Shown here: piece by piece, positions 53,217 to 62,545 of the stretch | How positions within the stretch are numbered: the stretch's first letter is position 1 | Layout: the number at the start of each line of letters is the position of its first letter | Source: Cercospora beticola | Lineage: Eukaryota; Ascomycota; Dothideomycetes; Mycosphaerellales; Mycosphaerellaceae | Direction of reading: 5' to 3' | Assembly (NCBI RefSeq): GCF_033473495.1 | Contig: NC_088935.1 | Coordinates: 4,154,001 to 4,218,000, forward strand | Length of the DNA stretch: 64,000 bases | Position numbers and translations under genes: made by a program | The notes under the pieces: model-generated | What the model saw: only the letters and a program-made list of their open reading frames with translations | Told to the model about the DNA's origin: nothing | The model's database searches: none

Positions 53217-55277
53217 ATGCCGGACTTTGCAGATCATCTGAAGCCTGCTTCACCAGCAGGGCCCGAAATCTTGGCAAAGGAGAGAGGACAGTCAGATGTC
53301 GAGATTGACGAGCTAGCCAATCTGTTGCTATCACGAAACGAGTTTTTGTCGAGGCAGCAGAAGATATTGCCAATATTACAAAAGGATCCACTTTTCAAGA
53401 AGGTCAAGCAGCCGAACTTATCCAGGCCCGATCGATATCAACTTGGACTTGCGAGAGCGAAGAAGCTACGCCGGCTAGCAGACCAACATGGCTGGGACGC
53501 CGAAGATCAGAACATGTCTAGCTATCTCTGCGACGATGTCAGCCCTTACATGGTGCATAGCTCCATGTTTGAAACCACTGTGAGGGAGCAGGGTGATGAG
53601 AAGCAGAGGGAGTACTGGCTACCGAAGATTCGCAACTGGGAAGCAATTGGATGTTACGCACAGACTGAACTAGGCCATGGGTCGAACGTTCGTGGACTGG
53701 AGTGTCGAGCAACATGGGACCCGAAGGAAAAGAAATTTGACATCCACAGTCCCACCCTAACAGCGAGCAAATGGTGGAATGGCACCATGGGCAGAACAGC
53801 CAATCACGCTATTGTCGTTGCTCAACTGTATGTTCCGGAATCAGCAGAATCATCGAAGCTGGTCAATCGTGGCCCGCACCCTTTCGTTGTTCAGATCAGA
53901 GATCTCAAGACGCATAAGCCGCTAGACGGCATCATCGTGGGCGACATTGGACCGAAGTATGGCTATGCTCCGATGGACAACGGTTACATGCTCTTCAACC
54001 ACTTCAAAGTGCCGCACTCTGCCATGCTCTCGAATTATTCTCGTGTAGATCCAAACACCTGCACATACTCGAAGCCAGCGAACCCGGCAGTGGTCTATGG
54101 TAGTCTGACCTACGTCCGAGCACAGATCATCATGCATGCTCGCCTAATCATGGCGCGTGCAGTCACAATTGCCGTTCGATACACCACGGTCCGCCACCAG
54201 TTCCAAGACCGGGATAGTAAAGACAAGTCAGCACCCGAACTCTCTGTGCTAGACTATCCGACTGTTCAGATCAGAATTTTGCCACTCTTGGCGACAGCTT
54301 TCGCACTCCATTTCACCGGAGAAGCAATGTACAACCTGTACTCAAGCACCAGAGCCGAGATCGATCAAGGTGACTTCAAGCAACTCGCGATACTACACGC
54401 GCAGTCTTCTGGACTCAAAAGTCTATGCACTGAGCTCGCAGCAAACAGTATCGAAACTTGCCGGAGAGCCATGGGCGGTCATGGCTTTATGTATTCCAGC
54501 GGTTTCGTGCAATTCAACAACGACTATCTATCGAAGCCAACCGTGGAAGGCGACAATTGGATGATTACACAGCAGACCGCAAGCTACCTGATCAAGCGCA
54601 TGGAAGCTGCCGTCGCTCGGAAAGGCAAGCCACAGGACGCAATCGAGGCAGCGTGTCGCGACTGGCTGCAGAACGAGCACCACAAAAAGCCTCAACACTT
54701 CCGTATCTTTGACCGCGACGAGGATTTGGTCAAGGCATTCCACCGACGCTCAAGATATCTCACATATCGAGCATACGTCGACCGAGTAGAAAAGAAGCGA
54801 AGCTGGAATGACATGCTGATCCAGCTCCGAAAGATCAGCGTGGCAGAGTCGCAGTCGATCTTGGTCACCAATTTCTACGAAGCACTCACGTCCTCAAACA
54901 TTTCTCCCACACTCAGGAAGCACTTGACCGACCAATTCCGACTCTTCGCGTTCTTTACACTGGACAACGAGGCGCGAGATTTCGTCAAAGCCAACGCCGT
55001 GTCGGATGATGACCTCGATCGCGTTCCGGAGAAAATCCAAGAGCTCATGGCGAAGATCCGACCACATGCGGTGCGCCTTGTCGACGCTTGGAAGATTCCG
55101 GATTTCTTGCTTGATTCTGCATTGGGCAGGTATGATGGTAAGGTTTATGAGGAGTTGTTTGATCGTGCGCATCGACAAAATCCTTTGAATGAGATTACAT
55201 TCAATCCTTACTACAAGAGCGAGGAGATCGTTATGGGTGGGGACAGTAATTTGAAGAGCATAGTTTCGAAACTATGA
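53217..55277 (+). CDS. POX1: Peroxisomal acyl-CoA oxidase
   Basis: 686-aa intronless flavoenzyme that oxidises acyl-CoA to trans-2-enoyl-CoA and releases H2O2, the first step of peroxisomal beta-oxidation. Visible blocks are CYAQTELGHGSNVRGLECRA (FAD/substrate region), KWWNGTMGRTANHAIV, AVRYTTVRHQF, and the catalytic glutamate Glu444 in PTVEGDNWMITQQTA. The chain ends SKL, a canonical PTS1 peroxisome signal. The length fits the family (about 660-700 aa). The first ATG after stops in the leader was used. It is paired head to head with an acyl-CoA synthetase, and both could supply the same pathway. Confidence 0.96.
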   Translation: MPDFADHLKPASPAGPEILAKERGQSDVEIDELANLLLSRNEFLSRQQKILPILQKDPLFKKVKQPNLSRPDRYQLGLARAKKLRRLADQHGWDAEDQNMSSYLCDDVSPYMVHSSMFETTVREQGDEKQREYWLPKIRNWEAIGCYAQTELGHGSNVRGLECRATWDPKEKKFDIHSPTLTASKWWNGTMGRTANHAIVVAQLYVPESAESSKLVNRGPHPFVVQIRDLKTHKPLDGIIVGDIGPKYGYAPMDNGYMLFNHFKVPHSAMLSNYSRVDPNTCTYSKPANPAVVYGSLTYVRAQIIMHARLIMARAVTIAVRYTTVRHQFQDRDSKDKSAPELSVLDYPTVQIRILPLLATAFALHFTGEAMYNLYSSTRAEIDQGDFKQLAILHAQSSGLKSLCTELAANSIETCRRAMGGHGFMYSSGFVQFNNDYLSKPTVEGDNWMITQQTASYLIKRMEAAVARKGKPQDAIEAACRDWLQNEHHKKPQHFRIFDRDEDLVKAFHRRSRYLTYRAYVDRVEKKRSWNDMLIQLRKISVAESQSILVTNFYEALTSSNISPTLRKHLTDQFRLFAFFTLDNEARDFVKANAVSDDDLDRVPEKIQELMAKIRPHAVRLVDAWKIPDFLLDSALGRYDGKVYEELFDRAHRQNPLNEITFNPYYKSEEIVMGGDSNLKSIVSKL

Positions 55278-55419
55278 GTGACTTTTATAAATTACGTATA
55301 TCCATAACTGGAATGTCATTCGCTCGAAACTTACGATGTCCTGCGTTTTCTCTCTGTTTGCAACTTTCTTCTGTCTCGATGCTCGCTCTTGGGACGTAAA
55401 ACCAAATGATGCGTCGCGC

Positions 55420-57492
55420 TTATCTCGCGTCAGCAATGATGACCTCTGCCGCCTTCTCGCTGATCATGTAGATCGGGGCCGCAATGAAATATCCAGGAAT
55501 CTTCGGAAACACACTGGCATCAACAACCCTCAAGCCGTCTACACCTCTGACCTTGAAGTTCGAGTCCAGCACAGCATCTGAGTCGTTGTCACTGCCAATC
55601 TTCGCTGTACAGCAAGCATGGTGACCCCAAGCTTCGTCCTTGATAAACTGCTTCCATTCCTCGTCGGTCTGGACCTTCTCACCCGGCCAGTCCTCGGTGA
55701 ATTTTCCGTCCAAAGGAATGAGATCTTCGAAGACCTTGCGTCCGTACTTTTGTCCTTCCACGAGAGCCTGCAGGTCCTCATCTGCACCGTTCTCGAAGTA
55801 GCGGAAGTTGATTGAGGGCATGTCAGTAGGATCGGCGGAGTTCAGAAGGACGGTTCCGACGTTGGAGTTACGAGTGTGCGCCTTGAGCGGAACCCACGAC
55901 CAGGCGTTACGGCCTTCGACTGCTTCTTGGAAGTAGTTCGGGTAGTAGCCAACGAAGCGAGCGGGCCAGCCTGCGATGAAGAGGTCGCTGGTGTCGTTCT
56001 CTGCCACACTACTCTTCTTCAAGACAGCAAGGGCAACGCCATTCGTGCTGTAGACTCCTTTTTCAATTGCGCGACTCTCCCAGTTCACAAGACAAGGGTC
56101 TGGTGAGCTCTCAAGGAACGTGCAGTCTTTGATCAGGTTGATAGGTGTTGGTGCGCGACCTGCTACGGCAACCTCGTATCGGTCCTGGAGGTTCTTGCCC
56201 ACTCCTGGAAGATTAACCTTGACGTCGATACCATAGCTCTCGAGTTCAGCACGTGGGCCGATGCCAGAGAGTTTCAGAAGCTGCGGTGTGTTGAAAGCGC
56301 CTGCGGAGACGATCACTTCGCGAGTTGCCTTGACGGTGCCTGGAGTGCCAGAGTCGGTGGCGGTGCCAGACTGACGGCGCGGATCAGCCTTGTAGAGATA
56401 TTGTCCAGCGAGAAAATCGACACCTGTTGCTTTTGGCGTAGTTCCACTCTCATCCAGATTGATCTTTGTGACAAGCGTGTTCAGTGCGATGTCGAGTTTG
56501 TACTTTCGACTGCCGTCCGGGTTTGTAGCGGAAATAACTTGATTCAGAAGGTCGACTGGGCCAGCGCGTTTGTACTCAGGCACCTGCATAGCAAGTGGAA
56601 CCTGGTAGACCCCTTCACTTCCATCACGCTCTTTTCCGGGTGCATTGATATCGGTCAGGAGCACGTGAGCAACTTCAGTCACGGTGGTAAGCACGGATGA
56701 AAGCAGAGTCTGACCTGTCGCCGTTGCTGCCGCCACGACCAGAGATATGATTTTGACATCTTGCAGAATGAGGGTCAATGAAGTGAGCGAGGTCGGGAGC
56801 CATCCGGAGTACCCATGACCAACGATGCTAGTAGGTAAGTACTTGTTGTGCTCAAGCTTTGTGAAGTACCCTCGCATGTTGTCTGGTGCCCAGCTGCTGT
56901 CTCCGGTAGCCTCGACAAGATGTTCCCAGTCTACTTCGTTCGGATAGATGGTTATTAGCGCATTATGAGCGGTACAGCCACCGAGCGTGCCGGCACGAGG
57001 ATAAAGTACGCCTTTGATCTTCGCGTCTTGTGGTGGGTTCAAACCCGTGTAGTCAGATCCGTCTGGCAATGTGTATGTGAGCTTGGAGTCTCGCTTTGAT
57101 TGCTCGTCGGAATCGTAGTGCCGGATCCAGTAGTCCCATCGGGTCTTCTCGAACTCGCTCGCAACAGCATGGAGAGCCGGGACTTCATACTCTCGAGTCG
57201 TCGTTTGGTTATCGCCGGCCTCGATCAGTAACACGCTGTGGCCAGCCAATGCTAAGCGTGCAGCTAAAGGCCCGCCACCGGCACCTGACCCTACAATCAC
57301 ATACTCGTACTCGCTGTCGTTGATCGATGAAGTGTTGCCGCTCTGTCGTGAAGATAGCTCGTTGCTGCTGTGTCCGTTCCTGTCGCTCGTTCAGCTCTGC
57401 TCGTATTGCAAACCTTCTGAGATCAATGCTTACAGCACGGCACCAGATACAGCGAGAGCAAAAGTGCCGACGACGGCTGGTGTCAGTTTCAT
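55420..57492 (-). CDS. Secreted GMC-family flavin oxidoreductase
   Basis: About 668 aa from two exons: 57434-57492 and 55420-57367. Exon 1 encodes a signal peptide (MKLTPAVVGTFALAVSGAVL); the donor is GTAAGC. The acceptor is one of two overlapping AGs (57368-57369 or 57365-57366), which changes only one residue. The FAD-binding VIVGSGAGGGPLAARLA is followed by LLIEAGDN and GGCTAHNALI. The second GMC signature region reads VSAGAFNTPQLLKLSGIGPR. The C-terminal active-site block has GHHACCTAKIG followed by GVDGLRVVDASVFP. Such enzymes oxidise alcohols, sugars or aryl alcohols using O2 outside the cell. Without exon 1 the frame would lack both an ATG and the signal peptide. It converges on the acyl-CoA oxidase (142 bp between stops). 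Confidence 0.9.
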
Positions 57493-57815
57493 CTCGAATG
57501 GGAAACGCGGAAATGTAAGGAAAGGAGTGTATGTAGTGAGATGCGTCCTGGATGACCACGACACCCACCTGGATACGTCTTATAACTAGCTACTTCTACA
57601 GCACAGCAGCCTCGGGCAGAAGCATGTGGGTTGCAGGGAGTACGCACCTTTTCGCTTGATGTGGACGCTTATGTCGCTTGGCCATATAGCGGACGTTCAA
57701 CGAGGCTTGCATCCGAAGCTTCGTCTGCAATTGGTCCGGAGAGTGTATCTTGACGTGCTATAGGCCATGACCTTGTGCATCCGAGCATTTGACCTTCGAG
57801 TGCGCAAGGTTCTGG
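57493..57815. promoter_or_regulatory. Promoter region of the GMC oxidoreductase
   Basis: 323 bp from the GMC start codon to the transposon end. It holds a CCTCGG hexamer at 57610-57615. The transposon's target-site duplication occupies 57807-57815. Confidence 0.4.
57610..57615 (+). promoter_or_regulatory. Candidate fatty-acid regulator site (CCTCGG)
   Basis: CCTCGG lies 118 bp upstream of the GMC oxidoreductase ATG. Same core as at 53080 and (reverse) 48783. On its own it is a weak match. Confidence 0.25.
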
Positions 57816-57862
57816 GAGAATTGCTATTGGGCCCGTGAGTGTTTGCTATTGGGCCCGTGACT
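57816..57862 (+). repeat. Left terminal inverted repeat, 47 bp
   Basis: Begins GAGAATTGCTATTGGG and ends CCCGTGACT. It contains the 18-bp unit TTGCTATTGGGCCCGTGA twice, separated by four bases. It is identical to the reverse complement of 58152-58198. Confidence 0.9.
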
Positions 57863-58151
57863 TGCTTAGGGTAGGGTAACATCGCGACTCTTACACGCCT
57901 GTCTAACACCACCACCGAACGACACTGCCGCCTCTCTCGCGCGCGCCTTACGGCGCTTTGCGCTCGTTCGTTGCCTAAAAGAAATAATGCTATCCTTTTT
58001 AGGGGCCTATGCCTTACGCGCTCGGGTATCGTACGTCGTCGCTGTGCTCGTACCTCGCTGCTCCGAGTACTCACTTCGCTCGCAAGCTCGCCTCGCTTGT
58101 CTAAAGACTATTTTGAGTCCGTGCGGCAGCGGGGATTACGTGGAATATCGC

Positions 58152-58198
58152 AGTCACGGGCCCAATAGCAAACACTCACGGGCCCAATAGCAATTCTC
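58152..58198 (-). repeat. Right terminal inverted repeat, 47 bp
   Basis: Exact reverse complement of the left end over 47 bases. Just inside, the sequences diverge (TGC on the left against GCG on the right). It carries two copies of the same 18-bp unit. Confidence 0.9.
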
Positions 58199-58207
58199 AG
58201 GTTCTGG

Positions 58208-59924
58208 GACGTACTTCGTGATCGCTCTGACGCCGGTCCTTGATCTGCACATAGACCGCATCGCCGTACAAGGGTACATTGGGGCACAGTGCTAAGCGAA
58301 GTGTTCAAGAGGTAGGTTTGCCTGGCAGCGCCATATTTCTCTCGATCACCAAGGATATTGAAAGGCGGAGCGTGTTCTTTCCAGGACATACGAGTGCTTG
58401 ATTCACTTACGAGAGCCGCCACACGCATCCAGCGTGGATGTGGACCTTATCATGAAGTGAGGTTCAGCTAACCAGCTGCAAAGAGAAGCTTGCACCGCCA
58501 AAATCTCGGAGTGCTGATCGCCCCTTGGCCCAATGCACGGGGCATCGGTAGCACTGCCAGATGAGCCATAGCTCTGTCAGAGTATCCGAATACAGTACAT
58601 AGTTTGTGACTGTGTGCTCGGATTGCGTGTTGTCCGGCTTGAACCATCCAGAAAGAATGCCTGGACCGCACCAGTTCTGGGATTGTCCTGCTGTCTGTGT
58701 TCCGGTCGAGATGTGAAGAATGGACGGCGTCAAGAACACCTTCTCACGTATTCAAGAAGAAGAGTCGAGACGAGCCACAGCAGAATGCAGATGACTGGAC
58801 GTCAAAATGCTGCGCTTGACGTGAGGCCAGGATGAGCCACCTCCATCAGCTGTAGGGATGTTGATCTACGGTAGATTTAACTTTTAGCCTAATCTACAGT
58901 ATATCTAAGCATATATACCAGGTATATACCAGCGTCAATCACGTTGCTAGGGGGGTTCTTACGTTATGTGCAGGCCGGCGACGATAGTAACTCTCGATAG
59001 AGAGGTTCTTTCGCTTGGAAATAACTTAAGAACTCTTTTTTAGAACTGTCGATATAGGAAAGTGTCGAAAACACGGAGCCTTCCTCTACTTGCTCGGTGT
59101 TGCTCTCGCGTCAATTACGTGGATTTGCTATATATACAAGGCCGGCGATCTGGATTGGCTGTACGTACGTTTATATTTACGTACAGTATATCTAATTCTT
59201 GTAGACAACATCCCTAATCAGCTGCCGTCTTCTCACAGGCTTGTCAGGTCAGGCTTGCTTCGGAAGAAAGCTCCGCCGATTCCGAACTTCAACAATGTTC
59301 GATGTCCTTTCCACTTCCATCTCCGAGTTATATACCTAGGAGTCGCGCACCATCATACCTTCTACCTCACTACCACCTTGGCGCCTTCCTTATCCACCCA
59401 ACCACAGGCATCCCGTCCGTTTGGTGAAGTCAGTCATCATCAGAAGCGCAATCAAAATTTGATACTGACTGAGCATCACGTGCGAAAAGCCACGTCGGGG
59501 TCGGGGTCGGGCTGAGAAGGAGTGGCGACAGCGATCCAGACTCGCGTGGAAGTGACATGCGACCCTCGGAAGCCAACCCTAGGATTCAGAAAGGCCATAC
59601 ATACTTCCTCGTCTGCGGCACTGCGCGCGCAACCTCATCAAACTTCGATTCTTCCAAGCCACGGACGGCGCATCGATCAAGCCATCATGCGCCGCCTCTG
59701 AAATTCGCTTGAAATACCCGAATCTAGATCAATGGGCTTGAAGTATAACGTCGATGCATGACTAGCGGCACAGCGTGTTGATGCTACTGGAGGCCTGCGA
59801 GGGCAGGCAAATGGAGGATCAAAGGTCCAGAGCTAAATGCTTTTGTTACAAAGGGGTCCCGTCCTATCATACAAGTCCTGTCCTCCTCCACCTCTCGTGC
59901 ACTGCGTCAGGAGAAGAGCTTATT
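58208..59924. other. Gene-free stretch of 1.7 kb
   Basis: No convincing coding frame; open frames at 58108-58428, 58614-58835 and 59090-59515 lack domains. It includes an AT-rich relic at about 58860-59220. The end next to 59925 should hold the promoter of the secreted-protein gene. Confidence 0.5.
58860..59220. repeat. AT-rich repeat relic
   Basis: A roughly 360-bp patch clearly richer in A+T than its surroundings, with many TATATA/GTATATAC steps. Short blocks occur twice: ACAGTATATCTAA (near 58893 and 59184), GCGTCAATYACGT (near 58932 and 59107) and GGCCGGCGA (near 58974 and 59141), in a different order in the two halves. This suggests a rearranged, decayed transposon fragment. No terminal repeats or coding remnant could be assigned. 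Confidence 0.4.
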
Positions 59925-60997
59925 ATGGCGCGCATCTTAACATTCCTGCTTGCGATAACATTCGCCTTGGCGGTCCTGGCTAGCTCCAGCCCTTCCTGCT
60001 CCAATGGTATGATACTCTCCAAGTCCGTCCATTCGTAGTTTAAACGAACAACATCGCAGGCCATTACACACCTCTCCTCGCGCTGATCGGGAATGATGCC
60101 AAGACTCGGACATTCTGTGCTTCTCTTCCACCAAGAAGCAGGTTCAAGCAAAATCAGTGTCCCTCGGCCCTGCGACGCCTGGCATATCAAGAGATAAAAG
60201 AGTTCTGTGCATGCTTCCACGCCACGTGTAAGGCGCCACGCTGCCGAGGAGTCACGCCTGATTGCTGCGATAAATACCCATGCGGAAAGGTACGGATCCA
60301 AGTATCCGCCCCTCACTGCAGTACTAACACAAGTGGCAGCTTTGCACGAACAAGCAGACTAGCAACGAACATTGTGGCAAATGCAACAGAAAGGTTAGCC
60401 CTCTGAATCGAGCCTCGATCTTGTTCCCTGCTGATCGACTACGGATAGTGCGGATCTTATCAAAAGTGTGTACGCGGTCAGTGTAAGCCTACCGTGACGA
60501 CGACAACGACGACCAGCACATCCGCGACCACCTCATCTACGACCACCTCATCGACAACCACCTCATCGACAACCACCTCATCGACAACCACATCATCGAC
60601 GACCACATCATCGACAACCACATCATTGACGACCACATCATCATCGACCACTACGTCCTCGACAACCACATCGAGTACTGCTCCAGCCTGCTCCGGAACC
60701 GTGGTGCAAGGGGGACGCTTTCCCAGTGGTGCAACGGCATGCGGCAACGTCGCTTCCGATTACACACGCGAACCCATCAGCGCTCTCAATGGATCGCCGA
60801 GTTGCAGGGACAGCTGCGACACTGACCCGACTTGCAACAAGTACATTTACAGAAACGAAGACGGCGGCACCTTCTGCTATAGGAGTCCCAACCCAGGAAG
60901 TAGTACGAACCCATCTTTTTCAGATGGCTGTCCGTCGGGGGGCACCACAAATCTCTCCTTCCTCTCTTTCGGTTATCGGACAGGCTGCCCGTCTTAG
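59925..60997 (+). CDS. Secreted Cys-rich protein with Ser/Thr stalk and PAN/Apple-like C-terminus
   Basis: About 304 aa from four exons: 59925-60006, 60060-60289, 60340-60393 and 60449-60997 (introns of 53, 50 and 55 nt; CTAAC branch in intron 2). A signal peptide (residues 1 to ~20, MARILTFLLAITFALAVLAS) is followed by a Cys-rich region with paired cysteines (FCACFHATC, PDCCDKYPCGK). Then comes LCTNKQTSNEHCGKC followed by CVRGQC, resembling a Stig1-like cysteine motif common in fungal secreted proteins. A stalk of about 50 residues is almost only Thr and Ser, probably O-mannosylated. The last ~100 residues (CSGTVVQGGRFP, CRDSCDTDPTCNKYIYRN, FCYRS) have a PAN/Apple-like cysteine pattern. The function is unknown: a wall-associated or host/environment-binding protein is possible. 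It lies in the gene-poor, transposon-bearing part of the window. Confidence 0.75.
60525..60675 (+). repeat. 15-bp coding minisatellite (Thr/Ser pentapeptide repeat)
   Basis: Near-identical 15-bp units such as TCATCGACAACCACC follow one another about eight times, coding Ser-Ser-Thr-Thr-Thr and close variants. The units differ mainly at third positions. It forms the stalk of the secreted protein at 59925-60997. The opposite strand reads as a Val/Asp repeat, which is only a shadow. Confidence 0.85.
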
Positions 60998-61611
60998 CAA
61001 CGCGAGAGAGTTGCACGATGCTCGGACTGGAATGTCTTGTCATTGGTTCGGCGCGCGTGCTTGCTTATCTAGTCCGAGATGGGCCGGCGATCCACATAGA
61101 CAGACATTGATGTTCAAGGTTCTCGGCAGCAATTCGATTCGAGCAATCGTGGTCAAGGTTGGTGGGTGCTGGCTACTCGCCAAATCGTCTGATGTATATC
61201 TCTTCGCAAATCTTGTATCCGTAGCGATTCGACAAAAAGTTCGGGGCATTTTCTCCATCCTGTACACCACGAGTGAGCGCTACAGACTGCACTGCTATGC
61301 ACATAATGGTCGAGGAATACATTACTCTGCTACGTTGTCTCAAGACAAATGGGCACACCTCAGACATGGTAGTAGCGCACTCGTACATTGCTGAGCAGGC
61401 GCTGCCGCGAGAACATCAATCAGCTACAGCGCGGTCTCACAAGCTGCCTCGAAGCCGTTCCAAGATGAGCAGCACGAGAAGCCACGAAGTGAAGCTGCAA
61501 CGCGTGCACGGCCGTCAAATTTGGCCGAGATCCGAAAGTCTAACCGCATGTGGTAAGCGTGCAACGCGTGTAGAAACGCGCTCAGCAACACATTCGGCGA
61601 CACTGGACACT
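60998..61611. other. Intergenic region, secreted protein 3' side to NNF1 promoter
   Basis: 0.61 kb. The frame of NNF1 is open back to 61273 but residues before 61612 are not conserved. Other frames look random. No repeat was seen. Confidence 0.4.
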
Positions 61612-62283
61612 ATGGCGACAGACATGGAAATCGACGAAACGGCGAATGGTGTTTCGAGATCGCCGTCACCGGCTGGACCACCGCCCACACCCTCTGCGCC
61701 TGGACCTCGAGCGACCGCGCTACAGAAGCTGTACAACGATGCCATCAACCACGTCTTAAAAACATGCTCTTATACCAATTTCGCTGCATGTTTTCCTACA
61801 CCGGCGCGAGAGGTACCCGAAGCCGTGAAGTTTCTACATGAGCAATTCCTGCACAAATTTGGCGATGGCTTGCGCAAAGAATTCGGACTCGTATTGGAGG
61901 ACCGGAATGTTGTCCCTTCTCTCAACGAGCTCGATCGCTTGATCGAAGATGCCAGAAAGCGGAAAGCACAGGCTATGGAGCGAGGAGAGGGCACTGCGCC
62001 GGTGCCGGCACATACTTTGCCGGCGCGACAGTTGTACATCAGCCATTTGGCACCAACACTCGGCGAATGGGACAGGAATATGCGGGAGAGGCAGGAGATG
62101 CTGGCAAGAGAGAACGAAGAGATCATGGAGCGGGTGCAACAACAGCGGCAGGATATCAAGCGATTACTTGATGGGCTCGAGAATGTGGTGAAGGATTTGA
62201 ACGGGAGTGTCGCGGCACTGCAACCAGAGCAGATGGAAGGTCTGCGGGAGGAAGCAAGAGAGGCCGACAGTGCAATGAGATGA
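61612..62283 (+). CDS. NNF1: Kinetochore protein Nnf1 (MIS12 complex)
   Basis: 223-aa subunit of the Mis12/MIND complex, which links centromeric chromatin (CENP-C) to Ndc80 at kinetochores. After a short acidic and Pro-rich N-terminus, the conserved core starts at RATALQKLYNDAINHVLKTC, continues with SYTNFAACFPTP and then NVVPSLNELDRLIEDARKRK, and is followed by a coiled coil (RNMRERQEMLARENEEIMER) to the end. This order matches fungal Nnf1/PMF1. The start chosen, MATDMEIDE, follows a leader whose in-frame residues are not conserved; an earlier in-frame ATG at 61465 is unlikely. Its neighbour DPM2 converges on it. Confidence 0.88.
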   Translation: MATDMEIDETANGVSRSPSPAGPPPTPSAPGPRATALQKLYNDAINHVLKTCSYTNFAACFPTPAREVPEAVKFLHEQFLHKFGDGLRKEFGLVLEDRNVVPSLNELDRLIEDARKRKAQAMERGEGTAPVPAHTLPARQLYISHLAPTLGEWDRNMRERQEMLARENEEIMERVQQQRQDIKRLLDGLENVVKDLNGSVAALQPEQMEGLREEAREADSAMR

Positions 62284-62545
62284 CAGAATTTCATGACAAG
62301 CATCGATCTTCGGCGTTGAGGGATGGGAGCGATGGAATGCGGCGCAGGGCGCTATACAACGCAGGAAGCACTGCGATACCTTCTCACGAGATACCCAGAT
62401 TTTGTCGTTTCAGTGGAAACAATCGCGCATGTAGTGAGGGCCAGTGAATTCGAGCTCGAGCCTTTTGTATGATTTTTATACCCGAAATGCTCAATGAGCT
62501 ATTATGACCGGACCGTGACGCCTACGCTTCCCCGGAAACTCCCAT

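Larger units (their letters stand above)
57807..58207. mobile_element. Non-autonomous DNA transposon (MITE) with 9-bp target duplication
   Basis: A 383-bp element (57816-58198) is bounded by perfect 47-bp terminal inverted repeats and flanked by the 9-bp direct repeat AGGTTCTGG (57807-57815 and 58199-58207). The inside is about 290 bp with no transposase-like reading frame. It is GC-rich in places and has a central hairpin (CCTAAAAG at 57974 pairing with CTTTTTAGG near 57995). Long perfect inverted repeats with a 9-bp duplication fit a Mutator-like (MULE) derivative. The perfect ends and intact duplication point to a recent insertion. It sits 324 bp upstream of the GMC oxidoreductase ATG. I have no name for the family. 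Confidence 0.9.

Noticed and set aside
48881..57492. A secondary-metabolite cluster
   Set aside because: There is no polyketide synthase, peptide synthetase, terpene cyclase, pathway regulator or transporter; the genes fit fatty-acid catabolism and an extracellular oxidase.
57697..58190. Open frames across the transposon (minus 57697-58074; plus 57971-58168)
   Set aside because: Arg/Ser-rich and short, running through the inverted repeats; no transposase motif.
60478..60747. Val/Asp repeat frame on the minus strand
   Set aside because: It is the reverse reading of the Ser/Thr coding minisatellite of the secreted protein, which has a signal peptide and consistent splice sites.
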